64,000 nucleotides of DNA from Dokdonella_A sp963775445 (GCA_963775445.1 CAVZIT010000004.1:1550001-1614000), one strand, 5' to 3'. Counted from the first letter of the stretch, positions 9,246 through 18,817 are shown. Notes: generated from the letters alone by a model not told the origin. Numbers and translations are program-made.

Positions 9246-11102
9246 CTATGGGCAGGAAAGTCCGGCCGGTTGGGACAGTCTGACGATCGGCATCGAACCG
9301 GCCGTATAACCTGCAGCAGTCGGTTGCCAGCTTGCTTCGCCGTGGCTGCAGTCGTCGAAGCGGAGCGTGATCGTTCCCCACGGCTGATTATGTACCGTGG
9401 CAGCGTTGAAATTCGGCGGGAATCGTCCACCGCTGCCCTGGCCCATCGATGCGTCCAGCACCGCCGTATTGCCGTTGATGGGGCCGATCGATGTAATCCA
9501 GGCCTGGCCGCCATTCGGCGCGAATACATACCAATCGAGCAGCATCACATTGCCGGGCAGGACCTCGAGGCTGAATCCCTGGCCGGTTTGACTGGGGTCG
9601 TACCAGTTGCCCGTGATGCCGGGTGAAATCTGGAACGTCTCACCGTTTGGTGCGAGCCATTGCTCGACGTGGGGAAACGCGACGTCGAAGCGCGAGAATG
9701 CCGCCGCATTGGCGCCGCCGTATGGTTGTCCGACCACCGTGCAATCGAGATCCGTGGCCTTGACTGACAAGGCACCCCGCAGCAGGTAATGGCCGTCTGC
9801 AGCTCGGGTCAGCAAGCCCGAGCCGCTGCTGCCTCCCTCGACGATGCCACTCGTGAACCCGACGCCGATGAGGTCATGGATCGTCGAGCCGTCACCCTGC
9901 ACGGTCAGGCTGCCGATATATTGCGCAGCAGTTCCCTGACTGATCTTGGTACCGTCTCCCAACGGATGATGGAGGATGTCGATGCCGGTGTTCAGCGCAA
10001 GCTGGCTCGCATCCCAACCGGCGAAGAACGCGCCGCTCGGCGGGGTATCACGAAGGCGAACCAGGGTCACATCGGAACCGGCGTCTGCGTAGAGCAGGTC
10101 CGCTCCGTTGGTCAGCTCCGTTACGTTGAGAGGGGGAACGATCGTGCCGCCACAATTCGTGTTTTGCGCGAACCAGATGGTGTTGAGTGTGCTGGCGCTG
10201 GCCTGGTCGCCGATGCAGTGGGCGGCCGAATAGACGTACGGCGTGCGTGAGCTGGTTGTGTCGTTGAGCAAAGTGCCTGTGCAAAGATATCCGGTGCCGT
10301 CAATCATGAACTGCATCAGCGGCACGGCGCTGACGCTTGCGCGATAGCCTGCGCCGAGATCGTCCTGGCAAACCGCGTCGACTTCGCATGCTGCCGCGCA
10401 ATTGGGTCCGGTGCCACCGGTGCACGCCGCTTCGGGCATCTGGAAGCCGGTGTTGGCCGCCGCGAGCATGTGCGATACGCCGATGAGGTGGATGCGCAAT
10501 CCGCTCGTCGCATGCCCCGGCGGTACATACCATTCGAGGGTCTGCGTCTCCCCGTCGGTATGCGGTGTCCAGTATTCGGCGTTGCCAACCAGGGCAGCGC
10601 GGATTTGCGCCGCGGTCACGACGCCCACGATGCGATCCGGGTCGGCCGAGCCGACGACCCGCAGTTCGATGCCATTGGCGATTGCATCCATCCCGATGCC
10701 GATCCGAAGCGCACGCGCATCCGGGGAAGTGACATCCATGCGCGCAACGCTGCCACCGTCCGCCGCAGGCATCCAGTGCAGATCCGGCACGGCCGGACTG
10801 TCCGATTCGGTAGCCATGTCACGGGCAATACCGATCTGGAGCGGCCCCGACGATTGGTGCTGCTTGTTCAGCACTCGCTGCACGCGGCTTGCGTCGATCG
10901 GCGCAAACTGGACCTTCGCGACGGAGCCCTCAGGATAGTCGGCTCGCTTGAGCGCAACGACCGGCGAGCTTTTCGCGTTCGTCTGCCACACGCCGTCGAC
11001 ACGCGGTGTACCTTGGGCCATTGCCGATCCCGCGACGAGCAGGAACAATGCGACCGTCACGAAACGGTTCGCAAGGATTATCGAGTGAGTGTATCTGGAC
11101 AT
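9246..11102 (-). CDS. Secreted trypsin-fold serine protease
   Basis: A 618-residue protein with a signal peptide of about 30 residues ending VAGSAMAQ. A propeptide-like region spans to about residue 240. The protease domain resembles lysyl endopeptidases: catalytic His295 in YSAAHCIG, Asp344 in GSDVTLVRL and Ser426 in GGSSGSG, with several Cys pairs. The last 130 residues are a separate beta-rich module with GNWYDPSQTGQGFSLEVLPG and LDWYVFAPNGGQAW; I know similar modules at the ends of secreted proteins of this bacterial group but cannot name a family. The product is an extracellular protease. The start at 11102 has AGAGGTCGCGAA just upstream. Confidence 0.88.
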   Translation of the reverse strand: MSRYTHSIILANRFVTVALFLLVAGSAMAQGTPRVDGVWQTNAKSSPVVALKRADYPEGSVAKVQFAPIDASRVQRVLNKQHQSSGPLQIGIARDMATESDSPAVPDLHWMPAADGGSVARMDVTSPDARALRIGIGMDAIANGIELRVVGSADPDRIVGVVTAAQIRAALVGNAEYWTPHTDGETQTLEWYVPPGHATSGLRIHLIGVSHMLAAANTGFQMPEAACTGGTGPNCAAACEVDAVCQDDLGAGYRASVSAVPLMQFMIDGTGYLCTGTLLNDTTSSRTPYVYSAAHCIGDQASASTLNTIWFAQNTNCGGTIVPPLNVTELTNGADLLYADAGSDVTLVRLRDTPPSGAFFAGWDASQLALNTGIDILHHPLGDGTKISQGTAAQYIGSLTVQGDGSTIHDLIGVGFTSGIVEGGSSGSGLLTRAADGHYLLRGALSVKATDLDCTVVGQPYGGANAAAFSRFDVAFPHVEQWLAPNGETFQISPGITGNWYDPSQTGQGFSLEVLPGNVMLLDWYVFAPNGGQAWITSIGPINGNTAVLDASMGQGSGGRFPPNFNAATVHNQPWGTITLRFDDCSHGEASWQPTAAGYTAGSMPIVRLSQPAGLSCP

Positions 11103-11328
11103 TTCGCGACCTCTTCGCGGATGCGCTGTGACGTTTCGACGGCCGTGTGGGCGACCGCCGAAAATTTCCGCGCGACATTAGCACGGCGCGGTGATGACTT
11201 TGTGAGAAATGGGTTCGTTCGTTGGTTCGCAAAGTGGCGGTGCGACGCACCGATCACCACGAAATCGCACGATCGGCCGCAGCAGCATCGATCGCGTTCG
11301 TCAATGGCTCGTTGAACCTGGAATCGAC

Positions 11329-11941
11329 ATGTTCGTCACGCTTGGCATCATCGCCGTTACCTGTCTCGTATCGTTCGCCGCGTTCAGCAATCGCGCCTTG
11401 CTTGATCGATTGATGCTCTGGCCGCCGGCCATAGCGAACAACGGTGAAGTCTACCGCCTGTTCACCTACGGATTCGTGCACGCCGACGGCCAGCACCTGC
11501 TTGTTCAACATGTTCACCTTGTACTTCTTTGGCGGTGCGATGGAGCGTTTTTTCAGCGCGTACATCGGTTCACTCGGATTCGCACTGTTTTATCTGGGTG
11601 GCCTGCTCGCGTCGATACTCCCGACGTATGCACGAAACCGGCGCAATCCCGAATATCGCAGCCTCGGGGCATCAGGTGCCGTCTCGGCCGTGTTGTTTGC
11701 GTTCATCCTGCTGCAGCCATGGGCGACGATTTACGTCTTCGTGTTGCCGGTTCCCGCGATCATCTTCGCCGTGGTGTATCTCGCCTACACGATCACGATG
11801 GATCTTCGCAGTGCCGGCCGCATAAACCACAGTGCGCACCTTTGGGGAGCGGTGTACGGCATCGTATTCACGATATGCATGGAACCGCGTGTCCCGGGAT
11901 TTTTTCTCGACCGTCTGATGCATCCGCATCTGGGCATGTGA
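11329..11941 (+). pseudogene. Rhomboid-family protease, frameshifted
   Basis: This would be an intramembrane serine protease of about 203 residues with six membrane helices. Frame one starts at ATG 11329 (MFVTLGIIAVTCLVSF) and runs to YGFVHADGQHLL. At 11501-11502 a single extra T shifts the frame. The second frame continues FNMFTLYFFGGAMERFF, the rhomboid L1-loop region. It contains the catalytic serine in GASGAVSA, the helix-6 histidine in INHSAHLWG and the stop at 11941. Deleting one T from CTGCTTGTTC gives CTG CTG TTC and one uninterrupted protein. All catalytic residues survive, so the lesion is recent or a sequence error. Confidence 0.82.
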
Positions 11942-12111
11942 CGCGGAAGAGATGACTTTTGCGCGTCGGTCGCCTGTAATCCGTTGGCTGCCGTAAAGAT
12001 TGCGCATGATATGAAACGGGTGCTCGCGCTCCGCGTGCGGAACGCAAGTTCGGGAACCGGCAGGGCGCCACTCTCGACCTGACTGGCAATGACATGAACC
12101 TGGAGCGACCC

Positions 12112-12822
12112 ATGGCAACGAAGAGCACTCGCAAGACTGCGTCACTGACGAACCGCAAGAAAGCCCGGCCGACCGCAGCCAAATCCGCCGCCGCGCGCCC
12201 ATCGTCGAAAGAGTCTGCACGCAACGCTACTGGGGTCAAAAAGTCTGCGGCGAAACGCGCCAAGGCGTCCCGAAGCTCAGTCGCGAAGAAGACCAAAGGC
12301 AAACACATTGACTCTGCCCGCACCAGGAAGGTGGCCACGAAAGCGACCACTCGTGCGAAGAGCAAGCGATCCGCAACGAAAAGGCCTGCAATGAAGCGCT
12401 CCGCGGCCAAACCGGCTGCAACCAGGAATCCAGTGAGCAAGTCGAACGCGACATCGGCATCTGCGAAGAAGCGTTCGACTGCGAGGAAAGGCTCTTCCCC
12501 TCAGTCGGCGCCGCGAGCGAAAGCAAAAAAGGCGGCGGCGAATTCGGGCGCAAAGAAGAAAGGGTCAGCGACTTCGGCGAGAAAATCGTTGCCACGTCGA
12601 GGCAGGATCACGAAGAAAAAGGCAATCGCCAACATGTGGGCGCTGGTCGAAGCCAAGAAGCGCCGCGCTCGTGCCGCACCACCATGGCCGCATTCCGGGC
12701 CGCATGCAGGCGGGCCGGATGCCATGGAGAGTGGACAGGCCGACGAGTTCCATTCAAACGAAGCGCCGGCGGATGCAGCGCCGGGATACCTCAATTCACA
12801 CGAGCGGATCAATCGTCCGTGA
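12112..12822 (+). CDS. Histone H1-like Lys/Ala-rich DNA-binding protein
   Basis: A 236-residue, extremely basic, low-complexity protein made of Lys, Arg, Ala and Ser, with AKKA/AAKR/TARK-type motifs like the C-terminal domain of histone H1 and bacterial Hc1-type proteins. The last 70 residues are less basic and more conserved-looking (GRITKKKAIANMWALVEAKKRR). It probably binds DNA nonspecifically and compacts or protects the nucleoid (inference from composition). The start at ATG 12112 is chosen because GGAG lies six bases upstream; another in-frame ATG at 12094 has no such site. Confidence 0.75.
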   Translation: MATKSTRKTASLTNRKKARPTAAKSAAARPSSKESARNATGVKKSAAKRAKASRSSVAKKTKGKHIDSARTRKVATKATTRAKSKRSATKRPAMKRSAAKPAATRNPVSKSNATSASAKKRSTARKGSSPQSAPRAKAKKAAANSGAKKKGSATSARKSLPRRGRITKKKAIANMWALVEAKKRRARAAPPWPHSGPHAGGPDAMESGQADEFHSNEAPADAAPGYLNSHERINRP

Positions 12823-12949
12823 AGATGCCCGAGAGGTAGCCTGCGCTGGGGAGTTGTTTCCAAGCGCGTCGAAGGCATAGAAGACTGCCAGGCAGTCCTT
12901 TGCGCCGATCCACCGGATTGGGGCTCCCCGAGGCGCGCCCGGGGTTGTC

Positions 12950-13108
12950 TTACTCGTCCGACGTCGAGGTCGAGTCGGGTCCTTCAGTTGAGGACTCTTC
13001 GCTGGAATCGCCTTTTGAATGTTGTTTTTTCAGGCGTTTTTCTTCCTTTTTTTTCTTCTTGGCCAAATCGCGCTGCCGTTTTTCGAATTGATAATTGGGT
13101 TTGGCCAT
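12950..13108 (-). CDS. 52-residue Lys-rich protein with acidic tail
   Basis: A short gene read from ATG 13108 to TAA 12950. The first 32 residues are strongly basic and probably helical (MAKPNYQFEKRQRDLAKKKK, then EEKRLKKQHSK). The last 20 are Ser/Thr/Asp/Glu-rich with no basic residue. GGAG sits five bases before the ATG, an excellent ribosome binding site. Proteins beginning MAKPNY.FEKRQR.LAKKKK are, to my knowledge, conserved small proteins of unknown function in gammaproteobacteria. The charge split suggests nucleic-acid or ribosome binding (inference). It converges on the histone-like gene. Confidence 0.75.
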   Translation of the reverse strand: MAKPNYQFEKRQRDLAKKKKKEEKRLKKQHSKGDSSEESSTEGPDSTSTSDE

Positions 13109-13369
13109 GTTGGCTCCTGACAGTGACCTCGCAGTCTAACAGGATGCTCGAATGGCCAGCGCGGCACCCCATTGAAAACACTGGATTTCAGCCTGGAAAC
13201 GGTGTAGCGTGCAGCCACTGTGTTGCCAGGGTCACTGTGAATCGTGGCCCGATGAGGTCGATCCATTGATCCACTGCATCGTTCCGTCTCGCTTGCTCCC
13301 TGCAACTTCAGTCGCGGCCCGGATGTCCCGTGGTCGTGGTTTTTCTTGTCTGTTTCAAGGAGTTTAGAT

Positions 13370-13579
13370 ATGTCGGAACGTCAGAACGGCACCGTGAAGT
13401 GGTTCAACGACGCCAAGGGTTTTGGGTTCATCACCCCGGAAAGCGGCGACGATTTGTTCGTCCACTTCCGCGCCATCCAGGGCAGTGGCTTCAAGTCGCT
13501 GCAGGAAGGCCAGCGCGTCAGCTTCGTTGTCGTCAAGGGTCAGAAGGGGCTTCAGGCTGATCAGGTTCAGCCGCTGTAA
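13370..13579 (+). CDS. Cold-shock domain protein (CspA family)
   Basis: A 69-residue single CSD protein of the usual length. RNP1 is KGFGFI (residues 16-21) and RNP2 is LFVHF (29-33), preceded by GTVKWFNDA. It binds single-stranded RNA and DNA and acts as an RNA chaperone. AAGGAG lies seven bases before ATG 13370. A long untranslated leader (no other gene back to 13108) and a strong terminator directly behind indicate a monocistronic unit. Leader-based temperature control is typical of the family but not demonstrable here. Confidence 0.95.
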   Translation: MSERQNGTVKWFNDAKGFGFITPESGDDLFVHFRAIQGSGFKSLQEGQRVSFVVVKGQKGLQADQVQPL

Positions 13580-13602
13580 TACAGCTCGATCCGTTGAAAA
13601 GA

Positions 13603-13634
13603 AGACCCGGGCGCCAACGCCCGGGTCTTTTTTT
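13603..13634 (+). terminator. Intrinsic terminator of the cold-shock gene
   Basis: A perfect 11-bp stem AGACCCGGGCG / CGCCCGGGTCT with a CCAA loop, followed by a run of seven T. It lies 24 bases after the stop codon. Confidence 0.93.
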
Positions 13635-13736
13635 GGGCAGTCGCTTGATTTCGGCTGTAGCGAATGGCGTCCGGGTCGTGTTCAGGCGCGGACGGCGAAG
13701 ATAAGGTCCTCTCGATGAGGGCGGCAACGCAAACGC

Positions 13737-15017
13737 ATGAACTTGGATGCGCAGCCATCCCCGGCCTTGCCTTCGACCGAGGCGCTGGATGTTTTTTACG
13801 CTCGCGTGCGCTGCGTAACCCTCGACTTGTGCAAGGGTCTCTTGGCCGAGGACACGGTGGTGCAATCAATGCCCGAGGTCAGTCCGACCAAGTGGCATCT
13901 GGCCCACACCACTTGGTTCTTCGAGCAGTTCGTTCTCGCTGGCCGTCAGGGTTATCGACCGGTGCATCCAGAGTGGCTGTACCTGTTCAATTCCTATTAC
14001 CAGAGTGTCGGGCCAATGCATGCACGCCCGCAGCGTGGCCTTCTTTCGCGCCCGACTCTTGACGAGGTACTCGATTACCGGCGTCGCGTGGACGAGCGCA
14101 TGCAACATCAGTTCAATGTGGAGCGCGATCCGGCGTTCACGAACCTGGTGACGCTCGGGCTGAATCACGAGCAGCAACATCAGGAGCTGATTCTCGCGGA
14201 TATCAAACACGTGTTCTCGGTCAATCCATTGGAGCCGGTATATCTTGAGCCCACGATTTCCCCGGAAGACAGCGACAGCCCGCTTCGGTTCATCGATGGA
14301 GCGCAGGGTATCGTCGAAATCGGATCGGCTGGCGCTGAGTTTTCATTCGACAACGAGCGTCCGAGACATCAAACGCTGCTGCAGCCACATGCCGTCGCGA
14401 CGCGGCCGGTCACCAATTCCGAATTTGCCGAATTCATCGCCGACGGCGGCTATTCGACACCGTCGCTGTGGATGGCGGACGGGTGGAATGTGGTGAAGGA
14501 AAACAACTGGAATGCGCCTCTTTACTGGTCTGCGGATCGCAACAGCGAATTTACGCTGTCGGGCCGTCGCGAGATCATTGCGCACGCCCCGGTTGCGCAT
14601 GTCAGTTTCTACGAAGCGGATGCCTTCGCGCGTTGGGCTGGCGTGCGCTTGCCGACCGAGGCCGAGTGGGAGTCGATGGCCGCGGCACGGTCCCGCTTGG
14701 CGGGAAATTTCCTCGATTCCGGTTTGCTCAGGCCGCAATCGGCGGTTACCTCAGGCGAGAACGATGAGAACCGGCCGCGGCAGATGTTCGGTGACGTCTG
14801 GGAATGGACAGCCAGTCCATATGTGAATTACCCGCGCTTTCGCCGGCTGCCGGGTTCGCTGGGCGAATACAATGGAAAATTCATGTGCGGTCAGTGGGTG
14901 TTGCGCGGCGGTTCGTGCGCGACGCCGGCGGATCACATCCGCGCGAGCTACCGCAACTTCTTCAACCCGGCTGATCGTTGGCAGTTCACCGGGCTGCGCC
15001 TCGGGAGAGACTCATGA
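13737..15017 (+). CDS. egtB: Ergothioneine synthase EgtB (sulfoxide synthase)
   Basis: A 426-residue non-haem iron enzyme that joins hercynine to a thiol donor and oxidises the sulfur. The N-terminal DinB-like domain supplies the iron-site histidines (HLAHTTWFFE and LNHEQQHQEL). The C-terminal FGE-sulfatase domain contains GDVWEWTASPYVNYPRF, GEYNGKFM, VLRGGSCATP and YRNFFNPADRWQFTGLRL, all characteristic of EgtB. Its stop overlaps the egtD start (ATGA), so the two genes are translationally coupled. The choice between cysteine and gamma-glutamylcysteine as donor cannot be made from sequence; neither egtA nor egtC is present in the window. Confidence 0.93.
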   Translation: MNLDAQPSPALPSTEALDVFYARVRCVTLDLCKGLLAEDTVVQSMPEVSPTKWHLAHTTWFFEQFVLAGRQGYRPVHPEWLYLFNSYYQSVGPMHARPQRGLLSRPTLDEVLDYRRRVDERMQHQFNVERDPAFTNLVTLGLNHEQQHQELILADIKHVFSVNPLEPVYLEPTISPEDSDSPLRFIDGAQGIVEIGSAGAEFSFDNERPRHQTLLQPHAVATRPVTNSEFAEFIADGGYSTPSLWMADGWNVVKENNWNAPLYWSADRNSEFTLSGRREIIAHAPVAHVSFYEADAFARWAGVRLPTEAEWESMAAARSRLAGNFLDSGLLRPQSAVTSGENDENRPRQMFGDVWEWTASPYVNYPRFRRLPGSLGEYNGKFMCGQWVLRGGSCATPADHIRASYRNFFNPADRWQFTGLRLGRDS

Positions 15018-15991
15018 GCAGACCCGTCCGCGCCTTGGCGCTGCACGATCGCCATCCGAGCGAAGTCGACATACTCAGTGATGTAAAGGCCGGGTTGCGG
15101 CGCACGCCGAAGCGACTTTCATCGCGCTACTTCTATGACGCGCGCGGCTCTGCCTTGTTCGAGCGCATCTGCGAGCAACCCGAGTATTACCTGACGCGTG
15201 CGGAACTCGACCTCATGACCCGGCATGCGAGGGATATCGCCGACGCCGTGGGTCCGGGCGCGTTGGTGGTCGAATATGGCAGCGGAAGCGGACAGAAAAC
15301 CCGATTATTGCTGGATAGCCTCGCCGCGCCGGTGGCATATGTCCCCGTCGAAATCTCGCGCGCAGCCCTGACCGACAGCGTCAACAGGCTTGCGCCGGAA
15401 TTTCCTGCCATCGAGATGTTGCCGGTCTGCGCGGACTTCACCGAACGTATCATGCTTCCGGAGCCTCGGCGGGAGGCGCGGCGGACCCTGTTGTATTTCC
15501 CCGGTTCGACGATCGGCAATTTCGATACGCGCGAGGCGCTCGCGTTGTTGCGGCAGATGCGCGGCGAAATGGGCGCGAATGGCGCGGCGCTGATAGGGGC
15601 GGATCTTCGCAAGGACGTGACGGTGATGGAAGCGGCCTATAACGACGCGGCAGGCGTTACGGCAGACTTCACGCTGAACATGTTGGCCCGTTTCAATCGC
15701 GAACTCGATGCGGATTTCGATCTCGCTTCATTCCGCCACCGCGCGCGTTACAACCCGATGGCGGGGCGCATCGAGACGCATATCGTCAGCCGGCGCGCGC
15801 AGACTGCGCATATCGGAGACGAAGCATTCGAGTTCGCCGCTGGCGAGACGATCCTGGTTGAATACAGTTGCAAGTATTCGATCGACAATTTCTCGCATCT
15901 CGCGACGCGCGCCAACCTGCAGGTCGCGCGCGTCTGGGTTGATGAGGAGCAACAGTTCGCCGTTTACTACCTCGTCCGCAGCAGGTGCTGA
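15014..15991 (+). CDS. egtD: L-histidine N-alpha-methyltransferase EgtD
   Basis: A 325-residue SAM-dependent enzyme that trimethylates histidine to hercynine, the first step of ergothioneine synthesis. Family marks include the N-terminal RYFYDARGSALFERICEQPEYY, the SAM loop VVEYGSGSGQKTRLLL, YFPGSTIGNF and the C-terminal YSCKYSIDNF. Length matches the family. GGGAGAG lies five bases before ATG 15014, within the end of egtB. Together with EgtB it covers the two core steps of a two-gene ergothioneine pathway. Confidence 0.95.
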   Translation: MSRPVRALALHDRHPSEVDILSDVKAGLRRTPKRLSSRYFYDARGSALFERICEQPEYYLTRAELDLMTRHARDIADAVGPGALVVEYGSGSGQKTRLLLDSLAAPVAYVPVEISRAALTDSVNRLAPEFPAIEMLPVCADFTERIMLPEPRREARRTLLYFPGSTIGNFDTREALALLRQMRGEMGANGAALIGADLRKDVTVMEAAYNDAAGVTADFTLNMLARFNRELDADFDLASFRHRARYNPMAGRIETHIVSRRAQTAHIGDEAFEFAAGETILVEYSCKYSIDNFSHLATRANLQVARVWVDEEQQFAVYYLVRSRC

Positions 15992-16000
15992 GTAAGCCGC

Positions 16001-16034
16001 GGCGCGGGAATCACGGTTGATGACATCCCGCGCC
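16001..16034. terminator. Inverted repeat between convergent genes
   Basis: GGCGCGGGA (16001-16009) pairs perfectly with TCCCGCGCC (16026-16034) across a 16-base loop. It lies between the ends of egtD and the M28 peptidase gene. There is no T tract, so it may act as a 3'-end stabiliser or a weak terminator for either direction. Confidence 0.45.
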
Positions 16035-16063
16035 TCGATCGATCTCGTCGGGAGCGTGCTCGA

Positions 16064-18377
16064 TCAATTGTTCGAGTGATTCAGCATCGCGCTTGCCTGA
16101 TCGAGTTTCCCGCTGTATCCATCCAGCACTTTCGCGGTGACTGCAGCGTAATGGTTCGCTTCATCGAAATGATGCGCCTCGATGGCTTCGCGCACGCCCG
16201 GAAGGGTCTTGACGCCGTAGCCGGTCAGCAGTCCTGGCGCGTAGATCATGTGACGGTACCAGGCTCGCCCCGGCAGGCCATCGGGATCGAGCAGCGACTG
16301 CTCCATCGACTGCAGCAGCTCATCGACTTTTTGGCTGGCCCGTGAGTCTCGAGCGCCTCCGCCAGCGATTGCCGCGGTGTAGGCCTTGTCATAATTTGTG
16401 GCGCTCTCCTTGAGCCGCGAAATCGCGTTATCCAGCGGCGCGAGATCGAGAAACGGAACCGGTGTCTCGCGCGCAGGAGGCAGCAGCGTCCTGGTTGGAT
16501 CGGCGGTCAGCTTGAACGCATGCTGATCGAGGAGGCGGTCAATTTCCTTGCTGTGCTCGCGTTCGCTGGCAGCGAGTTTGTGGAGCTCCCCGACATACTC
16601 GCCGACGGTGTCGGCAAAATCGCTGAACCGAAACGGCAGCAATTCTGCATCGGCCATGCGCAGAACCACGTGGCCAGCTGTTTCGGACAACGCGACGCCG
16701 TACTTGAAGTCCGGATCGCCAAAACGCGCGTAGTGATCGAAGGAATCATAGAGCGAGTGATAGACACCGCCCTGTTGGTCTTCGCCTGCGAAGCCGAGAT
16801 TGATCGACGCGATGCCGAGGTGTTGCAGGAAGGCGCTGTAATCCGACCCCGATCCAAGCGCGCCGATTGCCAGATCGCCGTCTTTCGCTGCGATACTTGC
16901 GAGTCGCTTTTGTCGTGAATTGGAATCCTTTGCGACGCCCGCCACTTCGGTCGCCGCGCGCAGCCTTTCGCGCACGCTTACACCGGTTTCGGGATCGGTC
17001 ACGCTGTTGGCGGCTTGATTGATCATGTGTTGCAGCGAGTGACTGCCTTCGACGAACAGGAATCCCCGCGAATTGGTATCAGAGTTGACGTACACCACGG
17101 CTTTGCTGGCCAGTTCGGCGGCATGCGTTTCCGCCCATTCGGTGGATCCAAGCAGCCCAGGCTCTTCGCCGTCCCAGCTTGCGTAGACCAGCGTGCGCTT
17201 GGGCTTCCAGCCCTGCTTGACCAGAGCGCCGATCGACTTGGCCTCGGCCAGCAACGCGACATTCCCGGCGAGCGGATCCCATGCCCCGAACACCCAACCG
17301 TCATGATGATTGCCGCGAACGACCCACTGCTCCGGCATCGTGCTTCCGCGCAGCATCGCGATGACGTCGTAAACCGGCTTGCGCGTCCAGTTGGACTCGA
17401 CCGCCAGATGCACCTTGGCCGGCCCTGGCCCGAAGTGATACGTGATCGGCAATGCACCCTGCCATTCGCGTGGAACCACTTCGCCACCAAGCGCACGGAG
17501 CAATGGCGTGGCGTCGCCGTAAGAAATCGGCATGACCGGGATCTTGAGAACGGTTTTCGCATCGGCGAGTGAAAGACGCTTTGCGTCCTTGGTCGCGCCG
17601 ACACCGGGCGTCAGCGGATCGCCCGGATAGATCGGCATGTCCGCGACCGAACCGCGCTGCACGCTTTCTGCCGGTCGCGTGCCACCTTTCGGGTAGACAT
17701 CGCCGACGCGGTATCCATCCTCGTGAGGATCCGAATAAATGATGCAACCAACCGCGCCGTGTTGCCAGGCGAGCTTGGGCTTGAGTCCGCGCCAGCCGGC
17801 TCCGTAACGGGCGATGACGATCTTGCCTTTCACGCTGATGCCGTTGCGATCGAGCATCTTGTAATCATCCGGCATGCCATAGTTGACATAGACCAGATCG
17901 GCTGTGACGTTGCCGTCAGCACCGTAGGCGGTGTAGGGCGGGACCGCCCCGGCGGAATTACTCGAGGTCGAGTCGCCGGCGATCGGCGGTTCGTTCAACG
18001 TCGCGCGAAAATGCGTCGGCGCGACGAGTTCCAGCGAGTGCGACTTGAGCGTTGGATACAGCACATCGAAGGTTTCGATGTGGGCGTTCCACCCCCATTC
18101 CTGGAACTTCTTCAGCATGAACTCGGCGTTGGCCTTGTCGTGCGGCGAACCGACCTGGTTCGGTGCCGACGACATGGTCTTGAGCCAATCGCGCTGGTCC
18201 GTGGCATGCAACTGCGCGTCGAATCGTTGCTCGAGCGCATGCTCGGCGGCGGCGTCCTGCTCGCTGAACCCGTAAATCCCGGCGCCATTCGGGATCAGCA
18301 GACGCCGTGGCGCCTGTCGATGCGGCGAGCAGAGCGGCGAGCAATGCGGACCCGGTACGCGAGCCAATTGTGGACAT
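16064..18377 (-). pseudogene. M28-family peptidase (PSMA-like), N-terminal frameshift
   Basis: The mature part is about 740 residues and has the glutamate carboxypeptidase II layout: PA domain (KGKIVIARYGAGWRGLKPKL), M28 zinc peptidase (GNHHDGWVFGAWDPLAGN, SWDGEEPGLLGSTEWAE, VYVNSDT, SDYSAFLQHLGI) and a transferrin-receptor-like dimerisation domain. The signal peptide MSTIGSRTGSALLAALLAAS, from ATG 18377 with GGGAGC upstream, is in a different frame from the mature part. Removing one C from the CCC at 18291-18293 joins them as ...ATASADPNGAGIYGFSEQD. So the gene carries an apparent one-base insertion at the signal-peptide junction. It is either a sequence error or a disabled secreted aminopeptidase/carboxypeptidase. 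Confidence 0.8.
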
Positions 18378-18475
18378 CGGAAGCTCCCTCACACGTCAGG
18401 ACGACGCGGGAGCTTAACCGATGCCGGCAATCAGTGAATATGCTGAAAGAACCGGGCAGGGACGATGGACGTTGC

Positions 18476-18817
18476 TTATTGCTCCTTGCTCCAGCGGGAA
18501 TATTCGCGCTTGGAGATCGCTCCGTTCCGATTCGAATCGGCATGGATGAAGTCGTTCGACAGCAGCGGGTAAGCAACCGCTTCGTCGCGGCTGATGCTCC
18601 CGTTGCCGTCGCGATCGAGCTGCGCAAACGCCGGTGCAGGGCCGGCGGGCTGGGCGGCCGGTTGACCCCAATTGACGGTGAGCGTGCCCTTGTCGGTCTG
18701 ATAAGTCGTGGTATGGGTTGCATCGCTGCCAGATTGCATCGAATCGGCTTGCGCATGCGCGAGGCTGGAACCGATCAGGGCCAGTCCGGCGCAGACGGCT
18801 AGAGTGCGAATTCTCAT
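18476..18817 (-). CDS. Secreted EF-hand protein
   Basis: A 113-residue protein with a signal peptide (MRIRTLAVCAGLALIGSSLA, cleavage near HAQA). A Thr/Gln-rich stretch follows, then two EF-hand-like calcium loops: DRDGNGSISRDE at about residues 68-79 and DSNRNGAISKRE at about 93-104. It is likely a periplasmic calcium-binding protein; its target is unknown. GGAG lies seven bases before ATG 18817. It is divergent from the phospholipase D-family gene, with 167 bases between them. Confidence 0.82.
   Translation of the reverse strand: MRIRTLAVCAGLALIGSSLAHAQADSMQSGSDATHTTTYQTDKGTLTVNWGQPAAQPAGPAPAFAQLDRDGNGSISRDEAVAYPLLSNDFIHADSNRNGAISKREYSRWSKEQ

Noticed and set aside
11490..11510. Programmed +1 frameshifting in the rhomboid gene
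   Set aside because: No slippery codon, stop codon or stimulatory structure of the known types is visible at the shift point; an indel or error is simpler.
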